Counted from the stretch's first letter, positions 34,361 through 47,518 are shown. The stretch: 64,000 nt of DNA from Ephydatia muelleri (GCA_013339895.1 JABACO010000001.1:8784020-8848019), one strand, 5' to 3'. Program-made: numbers and translations. The notes: generated from the sequence alone by a model not told the origin.

Positions 34361-37300
34361 CTACGACTATGCCAGCCGAGCGCTCCAAAAAGGAATTCTT
34401 TTTGACCTGAAACCTTAGACGTACATGTATGCACTTATATATTTACTGTAGTAGAGATGTAGTATTCAATATCTTTATATGACCCTTATAAGCTCTAATC
34501 TGCTGAAAGAAACACCCGCGTAGCATAACTGTGGTTCTGGAACTTTTTATTGTGTGTGCTCTGAGGAGCCAATCAAGAGAATAGCCAAGCAAGTTAACAG
34601 TTGACTCTTTTTTTCCAGTTCCAAAATACCACCCTTTTTTAGTGCCATGAAATGCAAATTGACACAGCTGATTGTGAACTATCTGCAAGGAATCGGGATG
34701 GCAATCTGAACACTGCATGTGTGCACTTACTTGCTTTGGACTGAGCGTTCTGGTTATTGCAATTATTGAAGTGATAACAATTAGAACGACTAAACATACT
34801 GCAATTGTAGACAGGGCAGCAATTATTGTTGAAGTTTTGAGATGGCTCTACATAAGTTAAGGTCATGGCTACATACATTCCATTGCATATGCATAGTTTA
34901 TGAATCATACATTTGCAGTTTTCTAAACTTTTGCAGGCATTTTCAAAAATGCCCTCATTAATTATTTTGCGCAATACATGTATAGTTACTAACCAACTAA
35001 CATGTATGCCATGTATAGATATTCTGTTTCACATCTTTGTAACATAAACATTGCCCAACCGTTATCTTCCACCCTCACAATACCATGCGAAGTTAGATTA
35101 TTAAAATAATATTACGAGTAATCACATCCGTGCAGCAACTTTCGCTTGCGTGTTCCGGCTTTGTGATATACCAGTGCTTGTATAAATGCATACTGATACA
35201 CATGTATAACGCACGCCCCGAAGTTCTAGACGATGTGTCCATGTTTGAGCTACAAGGACCATACCTATAGAATACTGCAAATCGATATACTAAGCACATG
35301 CATAGCTGATTGTAAATTGCAGGCAAATGCAAGGGGATGATACCCGTACCTTTCAGTACATGTCGTTGCAGTGGCTAGAAACTCATTCAGTGATATTGTA
35401 CAATACTCAACCGGGGTTACCCTCCCCTAAATTATTAAATCCACAAGTTACATATTGCTGACACACCTTGAAACGTTGTTGCAATTGATGTCGAAGCTAT
35501 AAAATCTTTGTTTTAAAATGGACAGTATCACAATATCGTTATTCGTCACTAACGTGCATGTGAAAAAACCGTCGTTCGATTTAAGTGGACTGCAATGCAA
35601 GTGGATAAAAAGTAATATATTTCAATGTATAAGTTGGCACATACTAGGTGAATCAATTGACGGATTGCAGAAGGTCATGTTCTTAACTACTGCTGGTAAT
35701 GAAGATGTAGTACCATCACGTTCAATGTCAAATGCTTCAACTATAAAAACTTCCACATCCATAGTTTGACAGGGTATTACATTCAATGGAGAACTTGAAA
35801 ACCTTTAATTATCATGGTGTATGCTTCTGTACGATTAGCTGCATTAGTAAGCACTAATAAGCAGCCAATGGCAAGGGATCCATTATGGAAGCTACAAAAT
35901 GCGCCACCAAATGAAGTGTTCATATATACGTCAAGGACATCAAAGGTACCTATATTAACATTGTTATGAATACAAGATTTATGAAAATTCAATTGCTTAC
36001 TGATGGCGTAGGTAGTGTTTACTTCCCCAAAGACGTTACTCGCAGTGATGGTAAGTGTCAAGTGCTTGTTTTGGGGTAAGGGAACTACAATTGTTGACCA
36101 TCCTTCCTTTGATGGAAGTGCCTTCATTGGTGTAGTGAACGAAGTGCGCATGCGTAGAACGATAAATACGATTGCTCTAGGTGATTTGTCATTCTCGTCT
36201 CAGTTAGAGATATATATGTTAATATTATTCTGAGACATTACAAAGTGGCGACGAGGGTGGGATAGAATGGCGTCCTTACCCATTGGAAGGAGTCTAGAAC
36301 CTTTCGATCCTCAGACAGAGGATTTCGAGGCGTACGCCGAACGGCTGGAACAGTACTTGCTAGTCAACGACGTCAGTGACAAGAAAAAGCAGGTAGCGTT
36401 TTTTCCTAACTGTGGTGGGGTCTTCTACCTATCAGGTTTTAAGGGACCTCCTGGCTCCTGATACCCCAGCTTCGAGAACTCTCGAGGAACTTCTCGAGGT
36501 GCTAAAAGGGCACTATAAGCCGGCGAGACTTGTCATTGCAGAGCGCTTCAATTTTCATCGCAGACATCAACAGCCTGGAGAGAGCGCAGCGCAATACATG
36601 GTAGAGCTTCGAAGGTGGCAAAAACATGTCATTTTGGGCAATTTCTAAACGACGCATTAAGGGACCAGTTGGTATGCGGGTTAATTGCCACTAATATACA
36701 AAGCGTCTTTTGTCTGAAGCGAATTTAACAGCTGAGCGCGCTCTTGAGATATCTCAGGCAATGGAGACGGTGGGAAAGGGGGCCAAAGACTTCAAGGAGG
36801 AACACCAAGACTCAAAGCGGCAAGAAACGGAGACGGCGGCTATCAACGTAGTAAGAAAACCTGTACCCAATAGAGCACGTCCCTCCGGGAGGGAGGAAGG
36901 GTACACTCATTGTGCGGGGAATGGGCATAATTCATGGAATTGCCCTTATCGTGGGACCCAGTGTCACGAATGCAAGCGTGTTGGACATTTGGCACGAGAA
37001 TGCAGGTCAAGCGGTTCAAAAAAGGAGACTACGCATCGAGTGACAGAGCCCCAGGAACAAGAGTACAGGTTGGACTACATCGTTGTCCTGAAGGGTATTA
37101 ATACCAAGCGTGTGTGGATCGAAGTGGAGTTGAATTGAATACCACTAAAGATGGAGCTTGACACGGGAGCTAGTGTTAGTCTCGTCAGCAAAAAGACATA
37201 GGGAGAGAAGCTGGGATCTCCTCCTCTGACAAAAAGAAAAATTGTCCTACGAGCTTATTCGGGGCATAGACTACACGTCATTGGGGAGACTACTGTTGAC

Positions 37301-40300
37301 GTCAACGCAGGCTCTCAGCGGCACAAAAGTCTACCTTTAGTTGTTGTAGAGGGAGAGGAAGCTCCATTGTTTGGTAGAAATTGGCTTGTACAAGTAGATG
37401 TAGCATGTTTTGAAGAACACATTTGTACAAGAGTGTAAAACGCATGCTATTGTTGCGTCTTGTTCACAGGGTCAAAGTCCACCGACCGGCACCAGAGGAA
37501 ACCCACCTGCATTAGATGAACTCTTGAAGAGGTATGATGTCATATGCAAACAACAATTAGGGAAGATAAAAGATTTAAAGGCATCTATAAGAGTGCAAAG
37601 CGAGGCAACACCGAAGTTTTTCAAACGAAGGCCTGTTGCCTACGCACTGAGAGAACAGGTGGAACAGGAGTTAGAGCGCCTGGTAGCCATATGTAATAGA
37701 GCCTATTTCGCACTCTGAATGGGCTGCACCAATTGTACCAGTAATCAAGAACAATGGGATGTAAGGATGTGCGGCGACTTCAAAGTCACGGTCTACCAAT
37801 GTTTGGATATTGAGCAGTATCCTCTTCCAAAGATTGCCGACTTATCTGCAAATTTACAGGGAGGAGAAAGGTTCACCATTTTAGACCTTAGTGAGGCGTT
37901 TTTGCAAATGGAATTAGATGAGGGTTCACGGAATTGTCAACACACACAGGGGTTTGTTCAGGTACAAGCGATTACCCTTTGGCTTTGGTGTTAGTTCGGC
38001 CCCTGCCTTGTTTCAGAGAGCGATGGACACTATTCTGCAAGGATTACCTGGCGTAGTGTGTTATCAGGATGACATATTGGTCACCGGAAAGGAAATAGAA
38101 GAACATCTCAAGAATCTTGAACGAGTTTTTGGAAGACTAAAAGAGTTTGGTTTGCGGTTGACAAAGTGCAAATTTCTCAAAGAATCAGTTGAATATCTAG
38201 GTCACGTGATTTCAAGGAACGGAATTTGCACAAGCCCTAAGAAGATAGAAGTAATACAGAAAGAACCGATTCCCCTTAACGTCACAGAGTTGAGATCATT
38301 CCTAGGGATTGTCAATTACTATGGGAAGTTTATCCAAAGTGTAGCTGATCTTTGTGAACCATTGAATGAGCTATTGCAGAAAAATACTCCGTGGATGTGG
38401 ACGGCGACCTGCATGGAGAGCTTCAACCAGCTTAAGCAAGCATTAGGATCGGCCGAAGTACTGTGCCATTACAATCCTTCGGAAGAAATTAGCCTTGCTT
38501 GTGACGCATCAGCTCATGGCCTTGGAGCAGTTCTGTCACACCATTTCAAGGACGGGTCGGAGAGGCCGATAAGTTATGCATCAAGGACACTTTCGAAGGC
38601 AAAACGAAATTATTCGCAAATTGAAAAGGAAGCTCTCAGCATATTTGGGTTGAAGAAATTTCATCAATATCTCTATGGTCGAAAATTCTTACTGGTGACT
38701 GATCATCAACCGTTGGTCAAAATATTTGGACCGAAGACAGGAATATCCTCAGTTGTGGCAGGACGACTGCAAAGCGGGATATCAGTACGACATTGTCTAT
38801 AAGCCAACGCAGAAGCATGGAAATGCAGATGGATTTTCGAGATATCCATTGACGGAGTCTGAAGCCATTGATGGGCGATCGTATCTTGGCTTTGTACGGA
38901 CCGCAGTTGGCGGCATGCCCTCTAACAGTCAAGGACATCGAACGAGGGACCATATCTGATGCACTGTTGAGACAGGTGTTGAAATTCACAAAAGATGGAT
39001 GGAACAAGACAGGCAGAGTAGATGATCAGCTACGGCCATACTTTAATAGAAGAGATCGAGGAGCTGTCAACCGAAGGAAACTGTTTGATGTGGGGAATCA
39101 AAGCAGTGATTCCCCCGGGGATGCGGCAACATATCTTGAAGGAATTGCATCAGAACCATCCAGGGATCGTAAGAATGAAATCATTGGCCCGGTTGCACGT
39201 ATGGTGGCCGGGAATCGACGAAGATATTGAGCGGATGGTGCGTACCTGCGATTCTTGTAATCAGCAGAAGGATAACGTACCACATTCACCTTTGCATCCT
39301 TGGGAATATCCATCCAAACCATGGCAGCGTTTGCATGCTGATTTTGCAGGTCCATTCTTCGGAAGAATGTGGCTCATAGTTGTTGATGCAAGAACGAAAT
39401 GGCCTGAAGTGTTCCAGCTGAATGAAGCTACCAGTGGAACGGCAATTACGGCATTAATGACTACTTTCTCACGGTTTGGCCTTCCGGAAATAATCGTGAC
39501 AGATAATGGTTCTCAATTCACGAGTGACCAATTCAAGACATTCTGCGACGAGAATGGTATCAGACATGTGAGAGTGGCGCCTTACCATCCAAGCTCAAAT
39601 GGTGAAGCAGAGCGTTTTGTGAAAACGTTCAAACGTGCTTTTAGCGCTATGGGTAACGAGAAGGATCCTGTTCGACGTTTGCAACAGTTTCTATTTTCAT
39701 ACAGGAACACCCCTCACTCGACAACAGGGGTATCGCCTGCCGAGCTTCTGGTCGGAAGACAGTTGAGAGGTAGACTCAATAAGACTTGACCTTTTGAGGC
39801 AACAAACATGCATCACAAATACTTCACATGCACTGTCCCAATCCGGAGGTGAAAGTACAGGCGTCTCAGAGAAGACAGAAAATAGCCTACGACAAACATG
39901 CAAAGCAACGTGAGTTTACTGTTGGACAAGCTGTGTGGGTAAAAGGACACAACCATCAACAAAGTTGGCTACCGGGGGTGATCGTGAAGCGACGCAATAG
40001 TGTATCCTATACAGTCAATGTTAGTGAACAGTTATGGCATCGTCACATTGATCATCTCCGGAAAAGAGAACGGGATGAAGCCCATGTACAAGGGGCAGAA
40101 GATGCTGAATACTTTCCTAACTGGCAACCGGGTTCAGCAGACGACCAGGACATTATTACAGATGAAAATGCACTGAATCTGAGACAGGAACAACAGCCAA
40201 TACATGATGCTACCCCTCAAGAGGATCAGGCAACCATTGCCTGAACACGCAACGGTGGAAAAACGCAGGAAGTCCACCAGAGAACATCGTCCTCCAGTGC

Positions 40301-41671
40301 GTTTCCACGAAGAGTTTGGCTATAATGTATGAAGAAGAAAACTCGGGGGAAGAAGTATAGTGTAGGAAGTGCGCATGCGCAGAACGTGGTATAAATACGA
40401 TTGCTCTAGGTGATTTGTCATTCTTGTCTCAGTTAGAGATATATATGTTAATATTATTCTGAGACATTACAATTGGTGGGAATTTAAACACTTAAGTTCC
40501 TGCAGCTGCCACAACAGTGTAGTAGCACACTCCTGGTTGAAGCTACAGCGAGGAATTACATTGTGCTTCGTTATATAGAAATAAAATGGCTATGCGCACT
40601 GTATAGCACGTGCACATACTGGGGATATCAGGGGGTCAAGTTAAGTGCAATGAAGATTGGTTCAAGTCTCACAGACTAGCTATGAAAAAAATCAGTCTAA
40701 GTGCCAACTTGGTTCCTCACAAGTACTGAAATTGCAATTTAATTGTTTTGCAATCGCAATTGATACCATAAATGATTAGTCAACTAAAATTAATAATACT
40801 ATGGAGTAATATCTATAATTGTATCACTACAGCTATCGCTATGCCTCAACAAAATCTGAATATTCGGATTGTGCATGTATTACAACGTTACTCACAAGGT
40901 TTATACTGGCATACAGCTGGGCTTGATGTGAAGATTAATATAAAGATACTTGCTGTGGAGGTGCTATTTGTTTAAAAAAAAAAAAAGATCCCTAACTTAA
41001 TCCATCAATACATAATGAAAATCTCCTTACTTCCTGTCAAGGCTTGCACACTGAAGTTCGAAGAATTCGTGCTCAGACACTGAGGCACAATTGTAGCCAT
41101 GTATTGAATGCATAGGCAATGATTACTTCAGGGTATTGCACTGATATGTTGGACACATAACCATTGACACTTCCAATGCTGAATATATTTAAGACTTTGG
41201 ATTGCAACATCTTTGGCTTTAAGAATGTCCAAGACAGTCTAAAAAAGTTGTATTCAGGGAAATGGATGTCAGATTTACAGTCGGTCCTGATTATTGAAAG
41301 GCAATATGTATATGTATTGCTGATCTTAGGGTACCTTGCACTGTCAAGAAGGCTGACATGCTGTATACTGGTGCACTTTGTAAAGCTGCTTTATAGCTGC
41401 ATACAATTGCGATTCCATCCAATTCATAGTCACCAGGAATGAATAGAGTACTCCGAGTACCTGCAGGTGTCAGCAGATATACAGCAGGGTTGTTTATGTT
41501 GTATGCTAAAGGGTATTGCCCATTGATTGTCCATTCCAGAGTCGCAGTAACATTCACCACACAGCTGAAAGTGGCAATTGATCCCAAACAAGTAGAGTAA
41601 TTAGATGGAGCAACAATAAAGGAGCTGTATCCTGACGAGTTTGGTTTTAATGTAAATGTAAAAGGCACTTT
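34361..41671 (-). CDS. Ig/FN3 receptor (tyrosine-kinase type): membrane-proximal exons
   Basis: Minus-strand exons, in order: 41671-41335 (one immunoglobulin-like domain; Cys pair in FSCVV…IVCSYKA, Trp in LEWTING); an FN3 exon from ~40495 to 36001 that is split by a retrotransposon (HLTLTITASNVFGEVNTTYA); 35949-35803 (FN3; GCLLVLTNAANRTEAYTMII); 35740-35645 (VEAFDIERDG); possibly 35589-35554; 34847-34731 (39 codons with the single hydrophobic helix STIIAALSTIAVCLVVLIV, then basic TR); and 34406-34361 (VKKNSFLERSAGIVV, juxtamembrane). Phases agree between 36001 and 35949, 35803 and 35740, 34731 and 34406, and 34361 and 31182. The layout is a single-pass receptor with an extracellular Ig/FN3 region and a cytoplasmic kinase. 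Several NxT/NxS sites suggest glycosylation. The exon before the helix is not settled. Confidence 0.65.
36131..36242 (+). repeat. 5' LTR of Ty3/gypsy copy 2
   Basis: 112 bp. Relative to the 3' LTR it has an extra TGAAC after TGTAG and lacks 4 bp near position 30. ATAAATACG may be part of the promoter. Confidence 0.88.
36267..37136 (+). pseudogene. Ty3/gypsy gag (capsid and zinc knuckles), frameshifted
   Basis: Starts MASLPIGRSLEPFDPQTEDF, 25 bases past the LTR. It shifts frame at a T6 run (~36400), again at ~36630 (after ELRRWQKH), and once more near 36715, so capsid sequence is spread over three frames. The C-terminal part has one canonical CCHC knuckle (CHECKRVGHLARECR) and a degenerate one before it (HCAGNGHNSWNC, lacking the first Cys). 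Gag packages element RNA into virus-like particles. Confidence 0.8.
37137..37440 (+). pseudogene. Ty3/gypsy aspartic protease
   Basis: After the gag frame stops, the sequence reads MELDTGASVSLVSKKT, with the DTG catalytic triad of retroviral-type aspartic proteases. An in-frame TAG follows. The protease C-terminal region (PLFGRNWL) is recognisable before 37440. The enzyme matures Gag-Pol. Confidence 0.75.
37460..38960 (+). pseudogene. Ty3/gypsy reverse transcriptase and RNase H
   Basis: Fragments in sequence: connection and RT palm (RMCGDFKVTVYQCLDIEQYP), ILDLSEAFLQMELDE, the catalytic YQDD (VVCYQDDILVTGK), then EYLGHVISRNG and ELRSFLGIVNYYGKF. RNase H follows with LACDASAHGLGAVLS and LLVTDHQPL. 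The frame shifts near 37930 and again near 38750. A remnant, KHGNADGFSRYP, marks the end of RNase H. Confidence 0.85.
39022..40244 (+). pseudogene. Ty3/gypsy integrase
   Basis: A 255-codon frame carries the HHCC zinc finger (LHQNHPGIVRM…CDSCNQQK), the catalytic triad D-D-E (LHADFAGPF, VTDNGSQFTS, SSNGEAERF) and the GPY-proximal region. A stop at 39787-39789 and a frame change separate it from the C-terminal DNA-binding part (39828-40244; VGQAVWVKGH, HIDHLRKRE). All catalytic residues are kept. Confidence 0.87.
40361..40471 (+). repeat. 3' LTR of Ty3/gypsy copy 2
   Basis: 111 bp, ending GAGACATTACA, followed directly by the ATTGG duplication. Confidence 0.88.
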
Positions 41672-42674
41672 CTGTGCAATGTCACATACCAATATGAGAT
41701 GTCAGTAAACAGAAGCAACGCAAAGTGAAAATGATGGAAGAACCTACAACAATAAATGTGGTTGCAAAACATATCATGTTATTGTCAGTCACCAGATGCA
41801 GAGAGTAGTTGAGAAGAAGAAGCAATGCACAGTGAATGCAAGTATTATGAACCATGAGGTTAGTAACACAATTATTGCTAACTGGTCAATAGATGAAGGG
41901 GCCGAGGGAACAATGCTAGAATGAGTGTAAAATATTGGATATGTAGTGTTTGAAACCATTGTGAATCATGTCAACCTAGAAATGTATGTGTAACTTCATC
42001 ATTATGTAATATGAGACATATGGAGGTGTATATAAGAGGAAGATCACAGGTAGCTGTCAGGAACCTTTTTAATTGCGTTTGTGCTATATCATTGTTTTGT
42101 ATTGTTACAAATAATGTGCTTTGTGCATAGTACGTACAGGCCAGTTCCGTAAGGAGACCAGGATTTTTATTGGTTGCAGTATTATACATACATGCTATCT
42201 ACATTTCTACATGGTCACCCCTTTTTATTATTGCATGCAAGGCCTCCATGCATATGATCATGCAACCTCTAGCTACTGTCCTTGTTGTACATGTATGTTT
42301 AGATAACTACTATCTTGTACACTTTATTTGATCATGACTATCAGTTTGTTGAGTTATACACCCATACTGAATATTTAATGGAGGTTCGTTTTATCTTCTC
42401 TCCAGAGATCAAAGGTTTAATAGCTTACACAATTTTGCTACATTACTCAATTATTTGCCTCAGTACGGCTCAGAGGAAGTTTTCAAAGGATTGATGCAAG
42501 TAAAATAAAACATGCCTAAATGGACGTCATATTGATCTGCCACTACACAGACCGTTGTCCAAACCATACATTTTGTTTTAGGTTCTTTCTTTTGCACTTA
42601 AAAAAACAAAAAAACAAAAAAAAAAAACCAACGAAATAGTGCATCGCAGGAAAAAACACGCACACACACAGTGT

Positions 42675-42743
<69 letters not shown>

Positions 42744-44077
42744 ACAGCAAGTGCACTACTACGATTGAATCGTTAGAGTTTAGGCTACTCGACACTTTTA
42801 GTGTGATGTCTCGTAATGTACTAGATTGTTTGACCTGCATGAAAACAATCTTGCTTTCACTTAACGTTCCATGCGCGATAATTATCATATCCAACAATGT
42901 TAAAGCCTCCCATATGCACATTAGTAAACAAAAACACTGATGGCAATATTAGGCATCAGGCCGCTAATTCTAACCATTATTCTGTTTACTCTTTACTGAT
43001 TTAAAAAGTTTAAACGCTTAAGCCGCACAAATAAGAAAGAAAGCGAAGTCAAATGAGAGAACATGCCGGTACTTACCATCTCTTGAAGTACCTGAGTGTT
43101 GCCTGTATGGCTGTAAAGCATTTGATCGTCATCATTGCACGACTACGGCGGTGAACAAAAGTGATGCTTCCGGGTAGTTATTTCTTAGAAGTTTATGTTT
43201 TCGTGTTGTTGACTATAATAATATTATTAAGTTTTGCATATAAATAATTCATATCCAGCTTCCGTTCGCTATTCGTGTACATGCAGGTTTTATACCTGTT
43301 ACGACGCTACAGTGATACAGAGCTTAAATACTGAATTATACACACGCAAATGCACGATTGACAGCAATTAACTTGCAACTGTCGAAACAGCTCAAATTTA
43401 CTGGCTGGTTATTTTATTTTATTAGCACTCTACATTCCACGTATCAAAATGCGGAGATGAACACATTGCCTCAACAATTCCTCCTACAGTAGTCTGGTGC
43501 TTTCGTACCGGTTACTGAAATATTCAAAACAGCACGAATTATAACGTGGCTAAGCCACTTGCATAATGAGTGTATAGCATTGTGGTGAGGATATACTATG
43601 ATATAATAGTGCGCGTTTTATGGTCAAGAAGGAGTGGCGGCTTACCATCATCTGATGCTGTCCTGCCTAGCTAGGTAACCAATTGTAATTGCCCCAATTG
43701 GACATTGCTTTTTGGCTTTCTATGGCCAGCCTTCAACTACCTTTAGGTGTAAATAAACACTGTTATACTGATAATGTACACTTGATGATGGCTACACATT
43801 AATCATTAATTTTGAATACATCACAAATTATAAAAATAAAACAACTGAGCTACTGGTTCAGTGCAAAAATGTCGTGTTTGCATCCATCTCCATAACATCA
43901 CATTGCATCTTCTTATTAGTACCAACCTCATCATACCATGTTCTGAAATCATTTGTTATAGTCATGAAACCTATGCACAAACAATTTCAGACGGCTCGAA
44001 ACGTTCATATATTTCAGTATGTGTTGGCACTCAGAGGAACAGCATGGCGAACTAAAATGAATTGACACTGGACAGTA
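41672..44077. other. Intron or 5' region of the receptor gene, mostly empty
   Basis: No clear coding exon. On the minus strand 43137-43077 reads ATGATGACGATCAAATGC and onward to a good donor, GAGATG|GTAAGT, and might be a first coding exon. It lacks a signal peptide and its phase was not tied to the Ig exon. A (CA)n run occupies 42677-42739. Confidence 0.35.
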
Positions 44078-44175
44078 ATTTTAGACTTTTGCGGAATCAA
44101 AGCGGTCCTGCCCATTATAACGTGGATCCACGTTATAATGGGCAGGACCGCTTTGATTCCGCAAAAGTCTAAAAT
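44078..44175. mobile_element. Perfect 98-bp palindrome
   Basis: Each arm is 49 bp and the two are exactly complementary, centred on GTGGA|TCCAC at 44126/44127, with ends ATTTTAGAC and GTCTAAAAT. There is no loop. No convincing target duplication flanks it. It could be a minimal foldback transposon or a very recent inverted duplication. Confidence 0.75.
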
Positions 44176-44791
44176 CTCTAAAAAATAAAATCTAAAGTCT
44201 CCCTCCCCTGTGACCATCTTCAATCTCTGTACAGTTCAGACAGCTAGCAAGCACACTCTTCAACACAGCAGGCAACGCATGTATGTGACCACTGCCCACT
44301 TGTCTGCTTGACCTGATGTGTGTCTCTCTCGTAGCCCTTGGCAACAGCATATGGAGAAGAGGAAGTGCTCTTCGTCGTATTTTGGAAATACATGCCCTTT
44401 CAAATAACATTATTCATTGCAAATAATATCGATAATGAGACTTTTTTTTTTATTTTATTTTTTGCGTGCTGCTTCAATTGTTTCCTCCAATTTACCTGCA
44501 AATTGCAAGTTTCAGTGCAATAGATGTGTTTCAACCACGCCCACGTAACTTTAACGGATCACGATAATTTGACTCGTAGCTGCATGGGGTTATTGTTAAC
44601 TCTCATCGAAACAGCATTCTTAGTGTCCTTTTGCCGTATCCAAAACAGATATGGTCCTTTTACGCCTTGTGTTCTTTTGCGTCAAACCACTGATTAACTC
44701 TCTACTGTGAGATTCCCAGGGAGCAGATATGTGCCTGTCCGAAATGGATCCAATCATCCAGTTCCTAGCTAGTAGTGGCCAGCGCAGAACT

Positions 44792-44823
<32 letters not shown>

Positions 44824-45000
44824 AGCACTGGAAACACGAGCTCCTCTATAATTCTAAACATGGGAGTCCAGAGTATAATGTGAATTTTGTACTATGTTGG
44901 AACCTCGTCCATTCTAAGCTACAAGTTCATAACACTACGATAAAGTACATGCACAGTGGAGAGAGAATAAATAAACAGGATGATTTGCCCAGACTGTGCC
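44176..45000. other. No gene recognised; contains G31
   Basis: Unique sequence with a 31-G run at 44792-44822. Frames through the G run are artefacts. Confidence 0.45.
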
Positions 45001-45027
45001 TACAAATTAAGCTTACACTACTGGTAT

Positions 45028-47150
45028 CTAAAGTAGATACATTCTTCCATGCAGCACAGCCAATGAAACATTATAGGAAACATCTTTCCCAACATTCATC
45101 TGGTGCCTACCATTGCCAAATTTGGTCTTGCAACAACTAATACAAACCACACCCAGTAGCAAAATGTCTTGTAGGGAGACTGTCACCTCTGTGCCTCTGG
45201 TAGTGGAGATGTTGTACACACACTTGAGTCAAGAGGAACAGAGGGATCAGTACTGCACCACAACACACAATAGTGAGAAGAGCCATCCAGGAATCTGGAT
45301 GTGTTGCTAGCAATGTTCCCACTCAAATGGGACTGGCCTATATGTACTTGGAGTACAGGGGTGGCACACCTTTAAGAAACAGGCTAAATGTGACCACTGC
45401 AACTCAATCTGCCTGACCACATATGGCTGTCCAATTTGGTTCAGTCTGCTCCTACATGCCACTGACCAATTGTATGAGTTAACAATGGCACCAGATATGC
45501 TCAGAACATAGGAGCAAGAACTGCTTGGGCATTAGCTGACATTCACTGCAGACATGTCAGTGGAAGTAGCAGAAATGCCTATCACTGTGTACTGAGGACA
45601 CTGCAGCTCTTCTATGTGGAGGAAAACATCATGTTTCAACACATCAAAACAATCAATGATGATCTGTTGTCTGTGTGTCCAAAACAGCTCTACATTATAA
45701 ATACTGTTGTTCTGATAAAAGACTGTGTTCACATTGACACTAACTGGAGCACATGGCACTACACAGAGACCTGGTTAATACTTCACACACACATGCACAC
45801 CACACTACCAATATGTTTTGATCTTACCTCTTACCGGTTTTTCAGTACCACTAAGAAATACTTGTTATTGATTTACATAGATGTCACTTCCAGTCAAACA
45901 TTGGGAATTTATGAATGCAACAAAAAGCTTGCAACACATATGAGAAAAGAAATATTAAAAACTTAAATGACTCCTTTAGCCGCAACCATAAACTTTTTAT
46001 TGAGGGGGAAATCAATATTCATGCAATTAGATGTGGGACTGAAAGGTCCTGTTTAATGGTTTAACTAGGAAGTTGGGTTTGAGGTCAATCTCCCTGTTGA
46101 CCAGGCAGAATCCCTACTGGTATTCAGGGTTTTTTTTTTAGGCATTTAGGAACGGTTTCCATGTATTTAATTCAGCTTGTCATATTTTGCAATTTGTACA
46201 GTGCATTTGCTTGTGTTAAAATTCAGGTTGCATTACATGACCGACAGGCAGAGCCCTAGGGGCTTTCCCTAAACTTGGCTAATCCAGACTGGACAGCATC
46301 CAGATCTGGGACACAGGTGATTGCTTGTGGCCAGAGTCACACTGCTCCTGTTCAGCTAGGGATCCCCTTGAATATAGCTAATCCAATCTGGTCAGCATCA
46401 AGAGCGGGTACAAGGGATCACAACTTGTGACCTGTGTCACACTGGACCTGTTTGGCCTAGGGGGGGGGGTGGGGTGGGAAGCTATCTTCTTCCACTTGCC
46501 CATAGAATACTCCTGCCTGGCCCCCATTGTTGTGACAATCAGTCAAATAGAAACATTACGAAAGTGTTGTCACTAGCTATAGGGCCTCGGTTGAAGCCTA
46601 TAATGTATATCGTACACAAACATAATTATATTAATACCTGCTACACCCAAACTGTATATTACCTATAACCTCAAAACCTCATTAATTGTTTACCTACACC
46701 CACCACAAACACTACTACACTCACATGTTCAACAGTGCTGTTACTGTATCCTGCACAGCTGATGGCTGTTTTTACCATCAATGAGATCAAGTACAGTGGC
46801 CATCATGGCAAATGTTGTGCTCATAGCCACTGCAGTCCCAGAAGTGTTGGTGAGGACAATATTGTAGCTAACATCACTTCTTACTAGTGGCAATCCATTG
46901 CAGAGTCAGGTAGTTGTAGCACACCATTGCAACAACTATATTGGGAGCTCCGAGCGAAGCTGTAAAGACTGAGTGATGTACATGTCCATGGGACCATGGT
47001 CACTGTTGGGATTATATGTACAGTATGCATCTTCTATATAGTTCTGTGGCCACTGTATTTCTTTAAACTCATATGCTAGCTTTACTGTACCATTTTCCAC
47101 AACTTGTGCAGGAATACCATCATGCACACATAACAGCTCTGTTCATAGCC
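45028..47150 (-). CDS. Distal FN3/Ig ectodomain exons, receptor gene or close relative
   Basis: Minus-strand exon-like stretches: ~47150-46990 (acceptor TGAACAG; VHDGIPAQVVENGTVKLAYE, Cys near both ends); ~46900-46730 (NGLPLVRSDVSYNIVLTNTS, an FN3 core); 45759-45532 (PVSVNVNTVFYQNNSIYNVE, then CPQYTVIGISAT, an FN3 strand pattern); and ~45219-45150 (VYNISTTRGTEVTVS, the end of an FN3 domain). They share strand and style with the exons at 41.7-34.7 kb. They could be the N-terminal ectodomain of the same receptor or a neighbouring paralogue. Exon borders are approximate. Confidence 0.45.
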
Positions 47151-47518
47151 TGAACAGGAGGAATGGACAAATATGTAGCATGTTGAGTTGACATTGCTGT
47201 CACAACAGAGAGATTGACTGGGGTGAATGGTTCAACTATTCCAGACAGCCTCTGAAGGAGTGATATCTGCCTGGTATGACACCGGAAGACTAATCCACTC
47301 CTAAATATTTCGCCACACTAAAGCTAAGTGCATGTATTGGTAATGGTATTTCCAGGACATGAGTAGCCATTCGTAGTTGATAGTTGCTGTTCACAACCAT
47401 CTATAGAAGAAAAGAGTGAGCGCTGTGGTGTACATGTGAACAAAGTAAACAATATAGATTATGTTCGGGGTTTTCCATGTTGACTTCATGACTTTACTCA
47501 ATGAATGCCACCCCCCTC

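Larger units (their letters stand above)
36126..40476 (+). mobile_element. Ty3/gypsy retrotransposon copy 2, full structure
   Basis: The 5' LTR is 36131-36242 and the 3' LTR 40361-40471. They differ by two substitutions and two small indels over ~110 bp. Both start TGTAG and end TTACA. A perfect 5-bp target duplication, ATTGG, flanks the element (36126-36130 and 40472-40476). A TGGCGACGAGGGTGGGA primer-binding site starts 3 bp after the 5' LTR. A purine-rich tract (GAAGAAGAAAACTCGGGGGA) precedes the 3' LTR. Gene order is gag-protease-RT-RNase H-integrase, all on the plus strand. The similar LTRs imply a fairly recent insertion, although the genes carry several disruptions. It lies within an FN3 exon of the minus-strand receptor gene. 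Confidence 0.92.
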
